A stretch of DNA of 64,000 nt from Lanius collurio (GCA_020086605.1 JACBWW010000069.1:2007500-2071499), one strand, 5' to 3'. Positions 33,669 through 46,805 are shown, numbered from the stretch's first letter. Translations and numbers: made by a program. The notes: generated by a model from the sequence alone, not told the origin.

Positions 33669-33930
33669 AGAAGGAGCAACCTCAAGTTGTGCCAGTTTAG
33701 ATTGGCAAGTTTAGATTGGAGATGAGGAAATATTTCTTCACCAAAAGGGTTGCCTAGCACTGGTGCAGGCTGCCCAGGGCTGTGGTTGAGCCATCATTTC
33801 TGGGAGGACTTAAAATATGTGAATGTGGCACTTAGGGACATGGGTTAGTGGTGGCCTTGGCAGTGCTGGGAGAGTAGTTGGACTTGGTGATCTTAAGAGA
33901 CATTTTCCAACTGCAAAGATTCTATGTTTT
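33669..33930 (+). mobile_element. CR1 LINE 3' fragment
   Basis: Sense CR1: GCAACCTCAAGTTGTGCC, GAAATATTTCTTCACCAAAA, CTGCCCAGGGCTGTGGTTG, GAATGTGGCACTTAGGGACA, TGGGTTAGTGGTGGCCTTGG, GGACTTGGTGATCTTAAG and CTGCAAAGATTCTATG. Same 'GGGACATGGTTAGTGG' subfamily as 25361-25714. Confidence 0.93.
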
Positions 33931-35989
33931 TACAATTCCTTTTACAAATTTACCCCTTGTTGCTTCTTCCCATTATACCAAGACATTCTTATGGGCTGGG
34001 AATTCCTAGCACCTTTATCTGACCCAACCAGTTTCCAGTTCACCCTTTTATCTCATTCTGCAGTGAGTTACTTCTAAACCCTGGTACCTGCTGGAGAAGG
34101 ACAGTGAGCTGAATGGCAAACAGATATGCACCATAAATTTGGAGTCAAAATCTGTTCCTGTAATGCATCACCTCTGGCCACAGCTGTGTTACTGTGAGTG
34201 CATAGAGACTTTACAGAGCTTACAGGAGAAAACTTGCATGTCCAAGAGGAGCATCCATTGCCAGCTGTAATTCTATGCTGTCCCATGCCATTATTGCACA
34301 CCATTTGAGAGTCTGACCACCAAAGTCAACTTATTTTGAATTCTCTGAATATTGCTCACACTTTGACCTATAGCACTGAATTTTTTTACAGTCATATAAA
34401 TAATAGCACAGTTTGCCTTCAGTTCTTTGGAGGATTCTAGAGCCAGCTAGCACTGTCAAGGTCTTAGACAGAGTCCAAGCTCCATCAGGTATTTTACTGC
34501 TCATGTGGTCTGCTAAATGTTGTCTGCCAAACTGTTTTTCAACCTCCTGATGCTAGCTTGAATCACAAAGCATTAAGGCAGCTAGCTGGGTTTTAATCTT
34601 AATATTTTAAAGGGAATGCATAATAACCATTACTACTAGATATTGTCATTGTTCTGATTTTATTTCTTCAGTGTGCTGGTTTTTAAAACAAATGTTTTGG
34701 TTTCTTATTCTCAACAGGGCTCTGTATGACAGGAACAAGTTCTAATGATCCATTGGGTCATTGGTGCCTTCAGTCTGCTGGCCCCAAAACAACCAGTCAA
34801 AACCGATTGACCTCAGTGATTTAGGCTGGTTTTGAACCAAGCTTTGGCATTTTCTTATTCTTCACCTCTGTCTTTTTATGTTAGAGCCTCCCATGTTGAA
34901 TGTATGGCAGCCAGAAAACAACACTCACAGCAAAGCATGAGGATGTAAAGATTTAAAACAACATCTGTGCCACACAGTGGGAACTCTGATCCATGTTTTC
35001 CATGTAGGTCTGTACTTCCTTGTACATGATCAAGACACAATTTTTGGGCAGGTCAGAAACCTCACTTGGCTTGCAGATGAGCCTAGTATGAGGATGTCTG
35101 TGTAGCTGTGCTGGTTGTCAGCAGTGTGGCTGGACACCTATTCATGAACTGCCGTGCCTGTAGGGAAGGCAGAGGTGGATGGATCTGCTCAGTCAGTGAC
35201 TGTGGATGCCCATGAAGGTGCAGTGGGGATACAGAGCCTTCAACAGGGAGATTTAGCAACTCCCTTTTCAGGGGGTTACTTCATGAGCCCCTCAGAGTAC
35301 AACCTTTGCAGACTGCAAATTAAAGGTAAAGCTCCCTTGTCCCCCCTGCCCCTTCTTCATGGAGTTCTGTGAGCAGAGTGTTCAGCAGATATCTCTCTTA
35401 CTGAAACAATCTGACATCTCTGATCTTTTTGGGTATTTTGCAGCTGATGCAGATGTGGAAAATGCATGGAACAGTTCCTGAATTCCCACTAGTGGGAAGA
35501 GAACAAATTTAAATATAAATTGTATACAATATGAGAGAGAGGTGTTCCCTAAATATAGATATATTGAACAGCTATGATAAATCAATGGTGTTGCCTTTGA
35601 TAAGACCAGCACCGAAAACCCTTCCATGGCACGACCTGTTCTTCTCCCAAAAGTTTGGAAGAGCTCCTGGGAAGAACATAAGCCATCCTCTGCTCATCTG
35701 GGCTGCATTTGATGCAGATACTGGAAATACAAGATGATTGTTTCTGGTTAACTGAACCAAGGCAGAGCATTTTTCTCTAATTTTTGAGGTAGGTGTGCCC
35801 TTGTGCTGCATTAGCTCCCTTTTATTTTCTATAGGCAGAAGCTGTGGCCACAATTTTGTTTTCCTAATTTCCTCTGATTTTAGTAGCTCTTGATTGCGGT
35901 GCCCCTGCGTAATCATTCAAGGTAGAGTGTTAGTGTAAGCTGCATTGCAAGGTCTGCCTCTATTCAATGTGTTGCTGGCTATAACAGAG
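33931..35989. other. Repeat-poor non-coding stretch
   Basis: Two kilobases of AT-rich unique-looking DNA. No CR1, LTR or gene recognised. Confidence 0.5.
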
Positions 35990-36140
35990 GCCCCAGACTA
36001 AGGTCAAAATTATTATGTGGAGATTAAACTGTAGAATTTAATTATGTATTCTGTTGCTCCTAGTACATTTATTAATTTAGCAGTACAAACTGACTGGAGC
36101 TAAACAAGCAGGGCTGATTAATTTGCAAAGACATCTAGGT
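35990..36140. promoter_or_regulatory. AT-rich conserved-looking segment
   Basis: Dense homeodomain-type cores: AAATTATTATG near 36007, GAATTTAATTATG near 36034, ATTTATTAATTTAG near 36067 and GGGCTGATTAATTTGC near 36110. This could be an enhancer core or just AT-rich intron. No repeat signature. Low confidence. Confidence 0.25.
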
Positions 36141-39100
36141 AACAGATTGTGATCAAAGTGGAGACCTGATCCTGTTAGATTGAAATGTGTTGTTTTGTGC
36201 TACATGAAGGACATAGAGCAGCATGGTTTATCTTTATCAATGCTTTCCTCTGAAGGAAAGGAACAAGCTTGCAGATATAATCAGTGCTGAGGCAATGCCA
36301 CTCAATAATTACCCACTGTCTCATCATAATCCCGGAACTAAGCCCCTGCCCAATCCATCTGGGACACTTTTCCATCTATTGCACAGCTCAAGAATACGTG
36401 TGTAAGCTATTACCTCTGGTCGTGCTATCTGTCCCCTGAGTAAAGAGACATAGCAGTGACCAATTATGTTGCAGGGGGCTTCTCTCTTCTCTGTCTTTCT
36501 GGGGGTTTTTTTGCCACTGAATCATCCTCTATTTCTTAATTACAGTAATGGCACATCAGTGCCCTGCTACTTTGGGGTGCAGGAGCCTACACAGCTACAA
36601 AAGTGGCGTTGCTTGTCACTTGTAAAGCAAATGTTAAAGTAATGGGGTTGAGAGAAAAGCCTTTGTTGATGTGATCAGGCATCTGAAAGCTAATTGAATG
36701 CTACAGGTGGAAGTTTCCATTCTTGGGAGGATAAGAAGGACCCAGTTTGAATGGCAACTGAGATAGCGGAAGTTCACAGCCCAAAATCCTTATTGTAAAA
36801 AAAAATAAATAAAAGATTGTGGGAAAACCAGTGGCCAAAGCATGGATTTGGGAGGGCATTACCTCAGAAAGGATGGAGAATGGGCCAGGTTCCTGTTCTC
36901 ATGGGCAAAGAATGCTAAACTGAGGTTAGCAGTGTAACAGCAGCTACTCTGCTCTGTACCCCCAGTGCCAAGAACAAAGACAAATACCCAGCCCATGGCC
37001 CAAAGGTCCCAAAGTTCAAACCAGTGTTTAAAAGGAGAGCAGAGCAGCTTCACAGAGGTCTTTGCCTTAGACTAAGCAGGATCAGCAGGGACAGCTGCAG
37101 GGTCTTGAAAGTCAGGACACTCATTTACCACGGATTTAAGAGGGTCTCTGGTGGTGTTCTCTGTTGATAATCTGGTGATTCTCGTGTGCTGGGCAAAGAA
37201 GAAAAGTGGAAGGAGGAAAGAGTTGGCTTGAAAAGGATGAAATCCCAAATAATTGCTTTATGTGATTGCCAGAGAAGATGTTTTGTAGGCACAATCAGAT
37301 TTTCGCCCCAAGGCTGATCATCGTGAGAAGTTGCTGTGATGTCTCTTTGTGTCTGTTAAGTATTGGAGGGAAAAGCCCTGAATCACAGCCCTGTCCAGCA
37401 CTGTCATCACGGGGGGATGGATCCAAGAGGTGACTCTGGATGTGTCTTTGCCTGTTTCCTCTTGCACTACCAGGAAGGGCACCCACACCTTTCCCTTTCC
37501 TTTCCCGTGTCTCTGCACTGATGGAGTGAGCACACACACCTATAATGAGATGTGCACTTACTGATTATCTTATGGACAGGGACTTTTGACCCCAGTGGAG
37601 CCAAAAATCTGTGTGATCCCTGGCAAAACAGGCAAAATGCTGGGAATTAGACATAAAATCTGAGAGAAGTGTCCTGGCAAAAAGGGCAGGTCAGTGATAA
37701 AACCAGGGAGGCAATTCCAGCCTCCCAGCCTAGTTATCCCCTAAATTCCTGGAATTCAACAGCAGAAGCATTTATACCATAAGATTGCAGTGATTTCAGC
37801 AGAGGAATCTCATTCATGTAAGTGTGACACTTTTTAGATGTGGTAGTTTACAGACAGAGCAGAGTTAAGTGCAAAGACATAACACTGAATTGATCTCTGA
37901 AGAACAAAACCAAGTGGGTTTGTTTTTTCCAAAGACTGAGAGATAAATCCATATTTTGGTTATCTAACAGGTGGCATTTCTTTCAAGGAGAAAGCAGAAC
38001 GAACAGAATGAGGCTGCTGGATGATAAGAAATACTAAAAAAAACCCAGGTAATTTATTTTTGTGTGTCGCTTGAGGATTAATTCCCTTACTATATATTCC
38101 TCCTGAATTATTTCCGCTTCATTCTGAAAATCTTGTCTGTGGGTGAAAGCAAGCCTTTAATTTTTTTCTAGTCCAGAACTACTCACAATAACATTTTTTT
38201 TAATTTCTTTTTTTTTTTCTTCTAGATAACTTTTTTTGGATACAACTATACATAGTGCAGAACAAACACGCAGCATTTCCAAAGGACTTGTTTTCTGGAC
38301 AATGAGACATTTAGAGATCTTCAATTTTATTATTACTATTTCTAGAATGGTTCACTGATAGAAATGTGTCTGGAGGGGGATGTAATTTTTCCTTTTCTGA
38401 TTAATAACCCTGAGGCAGGGTCATCTTTAGCCATGGTCATGGGGACTGGCTAGACTGGTCCAGATGGTGCCATGTTGGCTAACTTCCTGTCAATACTCTT
38501 AACAGCTTACAGATAGGTTTATCAGGAATGGGCAATAACTCAGTCTAGACAAAAGAGTCTAGCAGGCATCCAAACTAACAGAAGGAAGATAGAGGATATT
38601 CCTAATTTTCGTGTATCAGTTGGGCTGCCCACTTAAGACGTGGTGTGAGCTGTCCTTTGTGAGACAGAAATTGGTCATTAGGACACTGCACTGAATTCTG
38701 CCCTCTGGGCAGAGACTGTTTCCCCCCATTTTTCCAGCCAGAATTGCTGAGGTTGATTCTTGAAGCTGCAATGCTCAAGCCTGCCTTCTCTCCACATCAC
38801 TGTCCCCAGCTTCAAATTTGTCCTTATGAATTTTATCTCCACATAACCAGGATAAAAGTTGCCTTTGATCAGAAGACAACCTGCTTTGGGCTTCCAAGTA
38901 TTTTTCTTGCCCTGAATTTTTAATTTCTGTATGATCCATGGTCATGAGGTTCAAAGCAGCTACAACTGGTTCCCATGCCCCTTCTCTGTAGGAATGTGAA
39001 GACCCCAGTAGGTCACTGGGGACTGGAGGCTTGTTTTTAACCTGACAATTGGTTTTGATATTCAAAATATACCCAATGTCCAAACTCTCCAGTGCGTGTC

Positions 39101-39407
39101 ACTGCCCAGCTGATGACCATTGTCAAACAGAGTTTGCTTGGAAAGAAGGCTGAAGATGATGCTATCCCCTACTAGAGATGTGGGTTTTGAAGTCTCTGTT
39201 CAGCAGCCTTTTCAGCAGGCTGAGGGGTGATCAGAGAGAACTGTGCTGTATTGGCTGCCTTAGGGGAGATATTCTGCATGAATCCTGTAGTCATGGTGCT
39301 TTCATTATGCTGATGTCTTTGTCCAGGACTACTGAATCTTCTAATCTTCTTCCCATTCCCATTCAGTCCAACAGCTCTGGTTTGAAAAAGCAGTGGGTGA
39401 AAATATG
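36141..39407. other. Repeat-poor non-coding stretch
   Basis: Three kilobases of unique-looking DNA without CR1 or recognisable gene. It includes A/T runs at 36796-36812 and 38190-38222. Short frames on both strands have no family resemblance. Confidence 0.5.
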
Positions 39408-39562
39408 CTTTCCTTCCTTCCTTCCTTCCTTCCTTCCTTCCTTCCTTCCTTCCTTCCTTCCTTCCTTCCTTCCGTCCTTCCGTCCTTCCGTCCTTCTGTC
39501 CTTCCTTCCTTCCTTCCGTCCTTCCTTCCGTCCTTCCGTCCTTCTGTCCTTCCTTCCTTCCT
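39408..39562. repeat. (TTCC)n microsatellite with GTCC variants, about 155 bp
   Basis: An uninterrupted polypyrimidine repeat of TTCC units on + (GGAA on -). The first half (to about 39472) is pure. The second half alternates TTCC with GTCC and occasional TGTCC units at quasi-regular positions. The periodic frame gives a conceptual Pro-Ser-Phe-Leu repeat on + and Lys-Glu-Gly-Arg on -, so the 95-134-codon frames across it are artefacts. Such tracts are highly polymorphic, can form triplex DNA, and the GGAA strand matches the ETS-factor core. Confidence 0.97.
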
Positions 39563-40063
39563 CATGCCAGCCTCTCTCATGATGACATTCCTCTTCAAGA
39601 TGGGACCAAGGACTCCTCCTTTTATCACTGCTAGTGATGGACCTTCTCCTGGGCCTGGTGGGACCCTGTGCAGAAGAAGACCCAGCCTTGGCTCAGTCTG
39701 GATGACAACACAGGGCCCTTATTCCAGCACACGCCTTCGTGTCTGCCGTTTGATAGAGCTGGGCTGAGAGTTGCATTTTTTAATTTTATTTTATTATTAG
39801 GCTTCATGGTTGAAGGATATTCATAAATGGTTTATGATAATTTATCAGCCCACTTGGGTGAATATTGAATTTTGTATTTTACATGGCATGCCAATTTCCC
39901 ATCTGTTGTATTTGAATAATATACAGGATAGACACTACCCCTCAAGTAATCCCTTTACTACCAAATCAATATACAGTGCATATGGTGCTGTTTGGCCCAC
40001 AGATATTTATTGTAGGTCTCTTTGGATAATTATCTTCTAACTCCCCCTGTGTCCTGGTTCTGT
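39563..40063. other. Non-coding stretch, nothing recognised
   Basis: Unique-looking DNA, AT-rich from 39775 to 40040 (TAATTTTATTTTATTATTAG and TTGAATAATATACAGG). It may include conserved sequence but nothing is diagnostic. Confidence 0.5.
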
Positions 40064-40130
40064 AAGCCCTGATCCTGCAAATGCCTATGACATGAGTGGC
40101 CTCACACACGTGAGCCCTTCAGTCATGTTT
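40064..40130. repeat. Possible ancient amniote repeat
   Basis: AAGCCCTGATCCTGCAAATG, CCTATGACATGAGTGGCC, TCACACACGTGAGCCC and TCAGTCATG resemble a repeat seen in reptiles and birds that begins GGCCTGATCCTGCAAA and continues with CACATGAGTAG words. Short and diverged, so tentative. Confidence 0.4.
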
Positions 40131-43100
40131 ACTGAAAGTTTATTTGTAAAACCTTCAGAACATTCTGTTCATGCCCCCAGCTCTTCATTATTCCTGGAGA
40201 ACACCTGTGATGGGATGGCTGGTTGATGGAGATGATGCTCATCTTTTCTGCTCCCTGCCAGGATTTTCTGTTCACATAGATTTGCACGACATCTCTTCAA
40301 CTGGAAAACAGTTTTGGGAATCTTGCTTTAATGAAGGCTGATGTTGTTGTTTCAAAGAAAAGACAGTCAAATGACTTACAAAAACACCCAAAAAACTAAA
40401 CAAACCCACACCTCACCAAATTATCTGCAGAGTCATTTTGACCCTTTTTGGTGAGGGGATTGTTTTTAAAAGGTTCTTTGTGATCATTGTAAAAAAACCT
40501 CACACTTCTTCAGTTGAGACTGAATTTTAACAGAATTTCTCTAGATATAATGATGTGGGAAAATGCTTTTAGCCCCGTGGTGACATTAAGGTTCCTTCAC
40601 CAGGTAATTTTGATGCTTCGGAAAATTTGTTTCAGTGCTGCATTTGCCAGGGAGCAAATAAAGAGTATTTTAGGATGTGATTGAAAGGCTGGAAATATTT
40701 AGGAGATCTATATTTTTTTCTGCTTCTTTTGGTATGAGAAATCTCTCTCTCCATGGCTTCATCACACTCAGGTTCTGAACTCAGCTTTAAAGAACAAATA
40801 ACTCAACCTGGATTCCTTGCTGCTGAGGGGATTCTGTGGGAGCTAAAAGTCAGAGAGCCTTTCCCTGATTCACCAGTGCTGGAGGCTGCTCAGCAGTGGA
40901 AGGGAGATCAATTTTTTTTGCCCTCCTCTTTGGGGCAGTGATACACAGTTTTACAAGAGGAGTATAACAGGGTCTGGGTGGGAGTTTTGAGAGGGGCAGA
41001 TAAGAGCTGGTGAGGCTTGAACGGGCAGTGGAGAGGGCTGGGAGTAGCAGATCCAGCTTGAAATTCACAGTTTCATTAAAAATAATTTAGTATATTGGTT
41101 ATAATAATGCTAGCATGAGAGGTATTTTCCAGGGCTTTCTTGTTTGCATCCCAGCTGTCTGTGTGCTGCTCCCCAAGGAAAATCAGCAGGTTTCAGGAGT
41201 TGTGGGGAGCTTTTTGGGGATGTGGAGATGGATGAAAACCCCAGAACTTTGGTTGTGTTTGGGCAGGGCTGGAGGAGAAGTTCCTTCTCCCACCCCTTTG
41301 CTAGAGGTGGGCTCATCAGGGACACCAAGTAGGATAGGTGTGAGTAAGCATTGCTAATGGGTTATTTTGGGGAGCAAAACTGTGAAAATCCACCTCATCC
41401 CATCTCTCATATCCCCCAACTGGGGCAAGCTTCACTGACACACAGTGAAAGGGAGAGATTGATAATTTGATAAGGGTTGGACTATGAGGGAAAGCCTTGA
41501 AGATCAAGTCCCACCCTTAAATCTTGCTGATTCACCATAGCTGCTGCAACCAGCATGGGGAAAGGCTCCCAAACACTGCACAGGAACTGAGCTGTCCACA
41601 CCAAGAGAAAAAATTCCCTTTGACATCAGTGGCATTTCCTTAAATGCCCATGGTACATCTCTATGGTCTGGACATAGGAAACAAATAAATACTAATAAAT
41701 CAATCTGACAGCTCTCAGATGTGCAACAGGGCAAAGGTGCCCTAGCTCCAGGTAAGCAGAGATGAGTAATTAAAGGAAATAATTATTATGTGTTTGTTTA
41801 ATTGAAAATTCCCCAAGGGGAAATGAGATAATTTTAAGTAAATGCTTTCACCAATGCATTAAAAATACATTTGTGATCAAGTCTAGATTCCCAGAAGCAG
41901 ATGGGCAGGCCTGCAGGCAAACAGAGCTGCTGCAGCGACCCACTGCAGCAGAGCAGTGAGATGGGGCTTCAGCATAAGGAGGAAAAGATAAAACCAAGGG
42001 AGTGATATTTTTTAAAGCCTGAGCAGATGCCTGCAGAGTTTCTGTGTGGTAGGAATGGCTGGTTGGATCTTCTCCTCTTTTGCACAGGGCGGGAGAAAGT
42101 GTTTTGGACTTGCTGGGAGAATATTTTATACCTCAAAATCTGCATAAGTGTGTGTGCCTGTGCACGCAGCACATGCTCATTTTTTCCCCATAGCTAAATC
42201 AACTTACATCTACCTCTGAAAAGGATTTTCTCAATGCTTCCTTGCCTTTGACAGGTTCAAAATTAGGCTTGCTAAAAGTCTTTGTGCCAACCTCACCCAA
42301 GGTTTTGAAATTTGCTGATTATCTTTGAAAGTTATGTCAGGGGCAAGTCAGTTTTGGCTGGTGGGTGGAGGGGAGGTTTTAAATGGTTTTAAGAGTACCT
42401 AGACATTGTATTCAGTATTTTCTCAGCCTAATCAGTTCTGTGAGGATAAAAAGGTATAAGAACCCCTAAAATACAAGTGTGGAACTCTCTGATCTGTACC
42501 CTTGAATCTTGTAGTTTGAAGACCTTCCAGTGTTACTGGCTCATGACCTCTGTTGTGATGTGATGCTTAAAATTAAAACCTGTTCTCCTCATTCCCCTGG
42601 ACCTGCAGTGGAATACACACTAATATTTGTTTAGTATGTTACCAAGCAATTACTTTGATAAGTCCTGAGATAAAGCAGGAGGCCTGGTGGATGCTAAACA
42701 AGCATTTCATTCCTTAATGGGCCATTTCTTTATTACCCTGCCCTTGTGCCAGATGTGCCCAGGTCTGGAACTTTGTGAGTAGTTTCTTTATCTTTAAAAC
42801 AGTGACTTTCAGGGTAGTGCTGCAATTCAGATAATGCTGCAGGCATTTCTAAATTATTTCACTCCCTCCTGCACACACTCGTTCTTCAGCCTCCTGTATT
42901 ACATCCCCTCTGCCTGGAAAACAGTGAGATTCTTACTGTGCAGAAAGTGTCTTCTCTCAGCAGCTCCATGGCTCAGATTCAACCTGTGGTTGAGCTGTAT
43001 TATGTTTCTTTCTCTGTTTTAATGCTTTTCCACTGCCACCTGTGACACAATCCTGTGTGTGATCCTAGGTGATGAAATCCAATCAAGCTGAAACTCCTCG

Positions 43101-43406
43101 AGTTCCCTCTGACAAGGTAGATTGCTGAGCCTTCATCCCAGCCCCCTGCTCTGCAGAGCTGGCATTTCAGCCACCAGAGCAGTGACTCTGGTGACAGGAG
43201 TGCCAGGGCAGAGCAGGAGTCAGGTGGGAGCTGCTGCTGTGCAGAGGAGGAACTGCAATGGAGGGTCTGCAGGAAGGGATGCAAGAGATTGAAGGATGGG
43301 GTTATTCCTATAAAAAAGGAAAGGAATGTTGTTCCAGGCACCAATTCTTGCAGCTATCTGCTACCTAACTCAGAAAATCTCTTAGAGCAGGTTGTTTTTT
43401 TCTTCT
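40131..43406. other. Repeat-poor non-coding stretch
   Basis: More than 3 kb without an identifiable transposon or gene. Overlapping frames on both strands around 41100-41350 have no family resemblance. Confidence 0.5.
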
Positions 43407-43885
43407 CATGGAATCACGGAATGGTTTGGGTTAGGAGGGACCTTAAAACTCACCTTGTTCCAACCACTGCCATGGGCAGAGACACCTTCCACTAGCCCAG
43501 GATACTCCAGGCCTTGTCCAGCCTGGCTTTGGACACTTCCAGAGATGAGCTTCTCTGGGCACCCTGTGCCAGGGCCTCAACCCCTCCCAGGGAAGAATTC
43601 CCAGTCTCCAATATCCCATCTAACCCTGCCCTCTGGCAGTGGGAAGCCATTCCCCCATCTCCTGTCCCTCCAAGCTCTGGTCAAAATTCCCTCTTCAGCT
43701 CTCCTGGAGCCCTTTTGGTTACTGGAAGGTGCTTTAAGGTCTTCCTGGAGCCTCGCCTTCTCCACATTGTGTCAAGCTCCTCATACACCAGCACCCCCAA
43801 CTCCTTGTCAGCAGGGCTGCTGTCAGTCCATTCTCTGACCAGTCTGGATTTGTCCTTAGGATTGACCCAACACACTTGCAGGACC
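43407..43885 (-). mobile_element. CR1 LINE, about 480 bp
   Basis: Reverse-oriented CR1 tail, from CATGGAATCACGGAATGG through TGGTTTGGGTTAGGAGGGAC, CTGCCATGGGCAGAGACAC, CTTCCACTAGCCCAGGATAC and CTGTGCCAGGGCCTCAACC into further-upstream blocks rarely retained: CACCCCCAACTCCTTGTC, AGCAGGGCTGCTGTCAGTCC and ACACACTTGCAGGACC. The element ends at a TTTTATTT-rich low-complexity tract. No open LINE frame remains. Confidence 0.93.
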
Positions 43886-43962
43886 ATTTAATTTTATTTT
43901 GTTTATTTTATTTTAGATTTTTTTTTTTAATTTTGTCTTAGATTACTTTATTTTATTTTCAC
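43886..43962. repeat. AT-rich low-complexity tract (TTTTATTT-like)
   Basis: Dominated by TTTTATTTTGTTTATTTTA and T-runs, directly abutting the 5' edge of the CR1 on its left. It may mark the insertion site of that element (CR1 prefers A/T-rich or microsatellite-like targets only weakly) or be independent. Confidence 0.8.
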
Positions 43963-45393
43963 TCTCTTGCAAGGCTTTTCACAAAATCCCGTTTGCAACA
44001 TGTTGGATTTTATGAGTTGTCTTCCCACTTGAAAATAGCCTTCACCACTGGCAGAAAAAGTGAATAACTGGGAAATATCAGGCTGTGTCCCATGGACTGA
44101 CAGACCCTCTCCTTCCTCTGCTGGCCCTCACAACAAGGCACAAAATCTTGTTCCCAAAAATGCTATTTTTCCTTTTTATCAAAAGCTATATCTCTGCTGT
44201 GAAATAATTTCAGGAAAGTTTGGGCGGGTAAAAAATATGAAAAACACGGCAAATTTCACCCAGCCCTAATGCTTAGGTTTTTTAACTACCAAAATCTGTA
44301 GACTAATTACTAGAGTTTCATGGAGATTTTTATCTTGGTGTCAGTGAACACATAGACATCTGGAGTGCAGCTCAAGGGGCCTCAACCTAACCTCTCCATT
44401 CTGTCAGAAGCTAGACCAGAACCTCCTCCTTTCCCAGCTTCTCCCATCCCACCAGACTTGCTCTTGCCATTTCTATTCCTCCAAACATGTGTGAATTCCC
44501 TGCAAGGGGCGGGGTGGAGCTCTCTGTGCCACAGCCCCACACGCTGCCCCAGCTCTGTGCCTCAGTTCCCCCTTCCTGGCTGTGCCTTTCGCCCCTCTCC
44601 CAAAGCCTGGCTGAGGCAGAGCTGTGGATCACTGCCACTTGGCTGAGGGTCAATCCAGAGCAGGCAGAAGCCCTGGTGCTTGGCAGAGGGAGAGAGTCTT
44701 GAAGGATTGGAGCACAGCGCCTGCTCCCTTTGTTAAAAAACTCCCATCCTTTTCTCTCCGAGTCGTTTGTGAGCGGGTGCAGCCCCTCTCCTGGGTACCC
44801 CAAGAGCAGCAATGTCTGGAATTGCTTTTTCATTCTTGTCCACCTAGGAGATCTCATTTCTCTGGGACCTTCCAGTGGTTATCTTTGTCCCTGCCACTCC
44901 AAGGCTAATCTAAGGATGCAGGCCCTACCTTGGGCTACCCTGGAAGGCTGCTTGGAAGCCTCATCCAGCACAGCAGAGCACAGCTGCCCATCTTGGGAGC
45001 AAGGCAAACTGGCAGGAGCATATCACACCTGTGCTCCATGCTCTGAACTGGCTGCCAGCTCCCTCCTGGGCCCCATCCAAGACTGGTTAAATATCGATAA
45101 AGCCGGAAATGAACTAAGCTCTGACAAGATCCAAGTCTGCTTTTCTGTCTTGCCTCCTCACAACACCTGAAATGCCATCTGAGCCCAGATTTGTGCCCAC
45201 ACGGCTGGTGCCCTGCTTGGATAAGGATCTCTGTTAACAGCTCATCTCTCTGTGGGCCCTGAACCCAAAGCCTGGGAAACCAAGGGGAGTTTTCCCACAA
45301 ATAAAATGGGGAGAGGAATCCACAAGAACATCATCTGGAGACAGGAGGAAGCAGGAGCAGCAAAACAAAGAGAAGAATCAATGCTTATCTTGG
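43963..45393. other. Non-coding stretch, GC-richer in its second half
   Basis: From 44420 to 45100 GC content rises and overlapping 90-148-codon frames appear on both strands. None matches a known family. No transposon recognised. Confidence 0.5.
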
Positions 45394-45566
45394 TTGCCCA
45401 GAGAAGCTGTGGCTGCCACATTTCTGGCAGTGTCCAAGGCAAGGTTGGATGGGGCCTGGAGCAACCTGGGGCAGTGGAAGGTGTCCCTGCAGGGTGTTGG
45501 AACTGGATGTTCCTTAAGGTCCCTTCCAACCCAAGCCATTCTACAACGGCTACAGTGACTCTACAA
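45394..45566 (+). mobile_element. CR1 LINE 3'-end fragment
   Basis: Sense CR1 tail: TTGCCCAGAGAAGCTGTGGC, TGCCACATTTCTGGCAGTG, GGATGGGGCCTGGAGCAACC, GTGGAAGGTGTCCCTGCAGG, GTCCCTTCCAACCCAAGCC, then a mutated octamer repeat (ATTCTACAACGGCTACAG). About 170 bases. Confidence 0.94.
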
Positions 45567-46549
45567 TCTTTGAGCTAGACTTCCTCATCAAAGGAAGAAA
45601 GATTTAAGAGGCTGTGAGAATGGAAGATGAGGGGTTGGCTTCTTCTCTGTTTATTTAGCATGGCAGAGATACATCCCTACTTGTGCAGAAAGCACTTGCA
45701 GTTGGGGACACCTGAGAGCTGTGACTTGGTGAATTTGGTGTTAATGCTGATGGGAAGCACTCTGCGGGGTCAAACCATGCACCTCCACTATTTCATCCTC
45801 CAAGTTCCCTGAATGTCCTCAAAATTGTGTTTTGACAGTCAGTGAAGAGGCCAGGCAGCAAGCAGGGGAATTCCTTTGCACTGACACAAAAACTTGTTTT
45901 CGATTTTCTTATCTTACAGAGATTTGGCTTTTTAAGATTTCCATCCTGGGAAATAATGGGAAGGCATCCTCTGAGGGAAGAGACTCCCAGTTCACACCTC
46001 CAAATCATTGTGCTGACCATTTCATCACTGGGCAGAGACAAACCTTGGTGGATTCCAGCCACCTGCCTTGGGGAGATGCAGGGAGCCAAAACATGCCACA
46101 AGTGCAGTTCACTCACTGGCTGTATTTCAGATTGTCCAAAACACAATCTCCATCATTCACTGACAAGATGAGCTTTGTCTTTCCCTCTCTGCTGTGCACA
46201 GGCTGTGCAAAGCTCCTTCCAGCCCCTTTGAGTGCCTGTGACACCCTCCTGGACGTGCTTTTTTACAGCTCACTCACTTTGGAGCACCTGAAGACCTTAC
46301 AAACTGCAGTCCTGGAGTGAGCTAAAAAAAATCTCAGTTTATCCCAGTATCTCATTACTGGTAATGGCTACAGATCACAAGGGCAGGACACACAGTGAAA
46401 ATTCCCATGTATTTTGTTCCATTTTCCAGATATCTGCAGCTTAGAGACTTCCCAAGACAGAAACAGTGTCTTTGAGTTTATTAGTCTGGCATGGATTTTT
46501 ATTCCATTGATTGGTTTAGGAGCTTTATGATTTAAACTCTTGGCACCCA
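45567..46549. other. Non-coding stretch, nothing recognised
   Basis: Unique-looking DNA. Frames of 109-162 codons on + (45832-46320) overlap a 117-codon frame on - and have no domain signature or splice-site framing. Confidence 0.5.
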
Positions 46550-46805
46550 AAACTTCCTTTGGCAATGAGTTCAGCAGCTTAACAGCAAAAAAACGTGACC
46601 TCATTAATTTATTTTGGAATCTATCAATTGATCATTCTGGTTGATGCTGCCATGAGACTGTGCATCCTCATTCCTGGTCACCTTCTCCATCCCTCTTTTG
46701 GTATTATAGGTTCTTGTTATATCCAACTTCCAAGTTTTCTTTTTCAACCTGTGAAGGCTTCATCAGTTTAGGATTCCTTCTGTGGAAGCCATTCCTTCAG
46801 CAAAC
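46550..46805 (-). mobile_element. Ancient CR1-like LINE fragment
   Basis: Read on the minus strand it follows the old turtle-type CR1. On + the ordered blocks are GGCAATGAGTTCAGCAGCTT, AAAAAAACGTGACCTCATT, CACCTTCTCCATCCCTCTTT, ATTATAGGTTCTTGTTATAT, CCAAGTTTTCTTTTTCAACC and CTTCTGTGGAAGCCATTCC. Divergence is high. With the copies at 1612 and 19050 it shows that this locus keeps very old insertions. Confidence 0.6.

Noticed and set aside
39341..39767. Repetitive frames encoding Pro-Ser-Phe-Leu or Lys-Glu-Gly-Arg repeats
   Set aside because: Produced solely by the TTCC microsatellite. No repeat-protein gene.
45832..46320. 162-codon open frame on + considered as a coding exon
   Set aside because: Overlaps a 117-codon frame on the minus strand and a second + frame. 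No domain or splice framing supports it.
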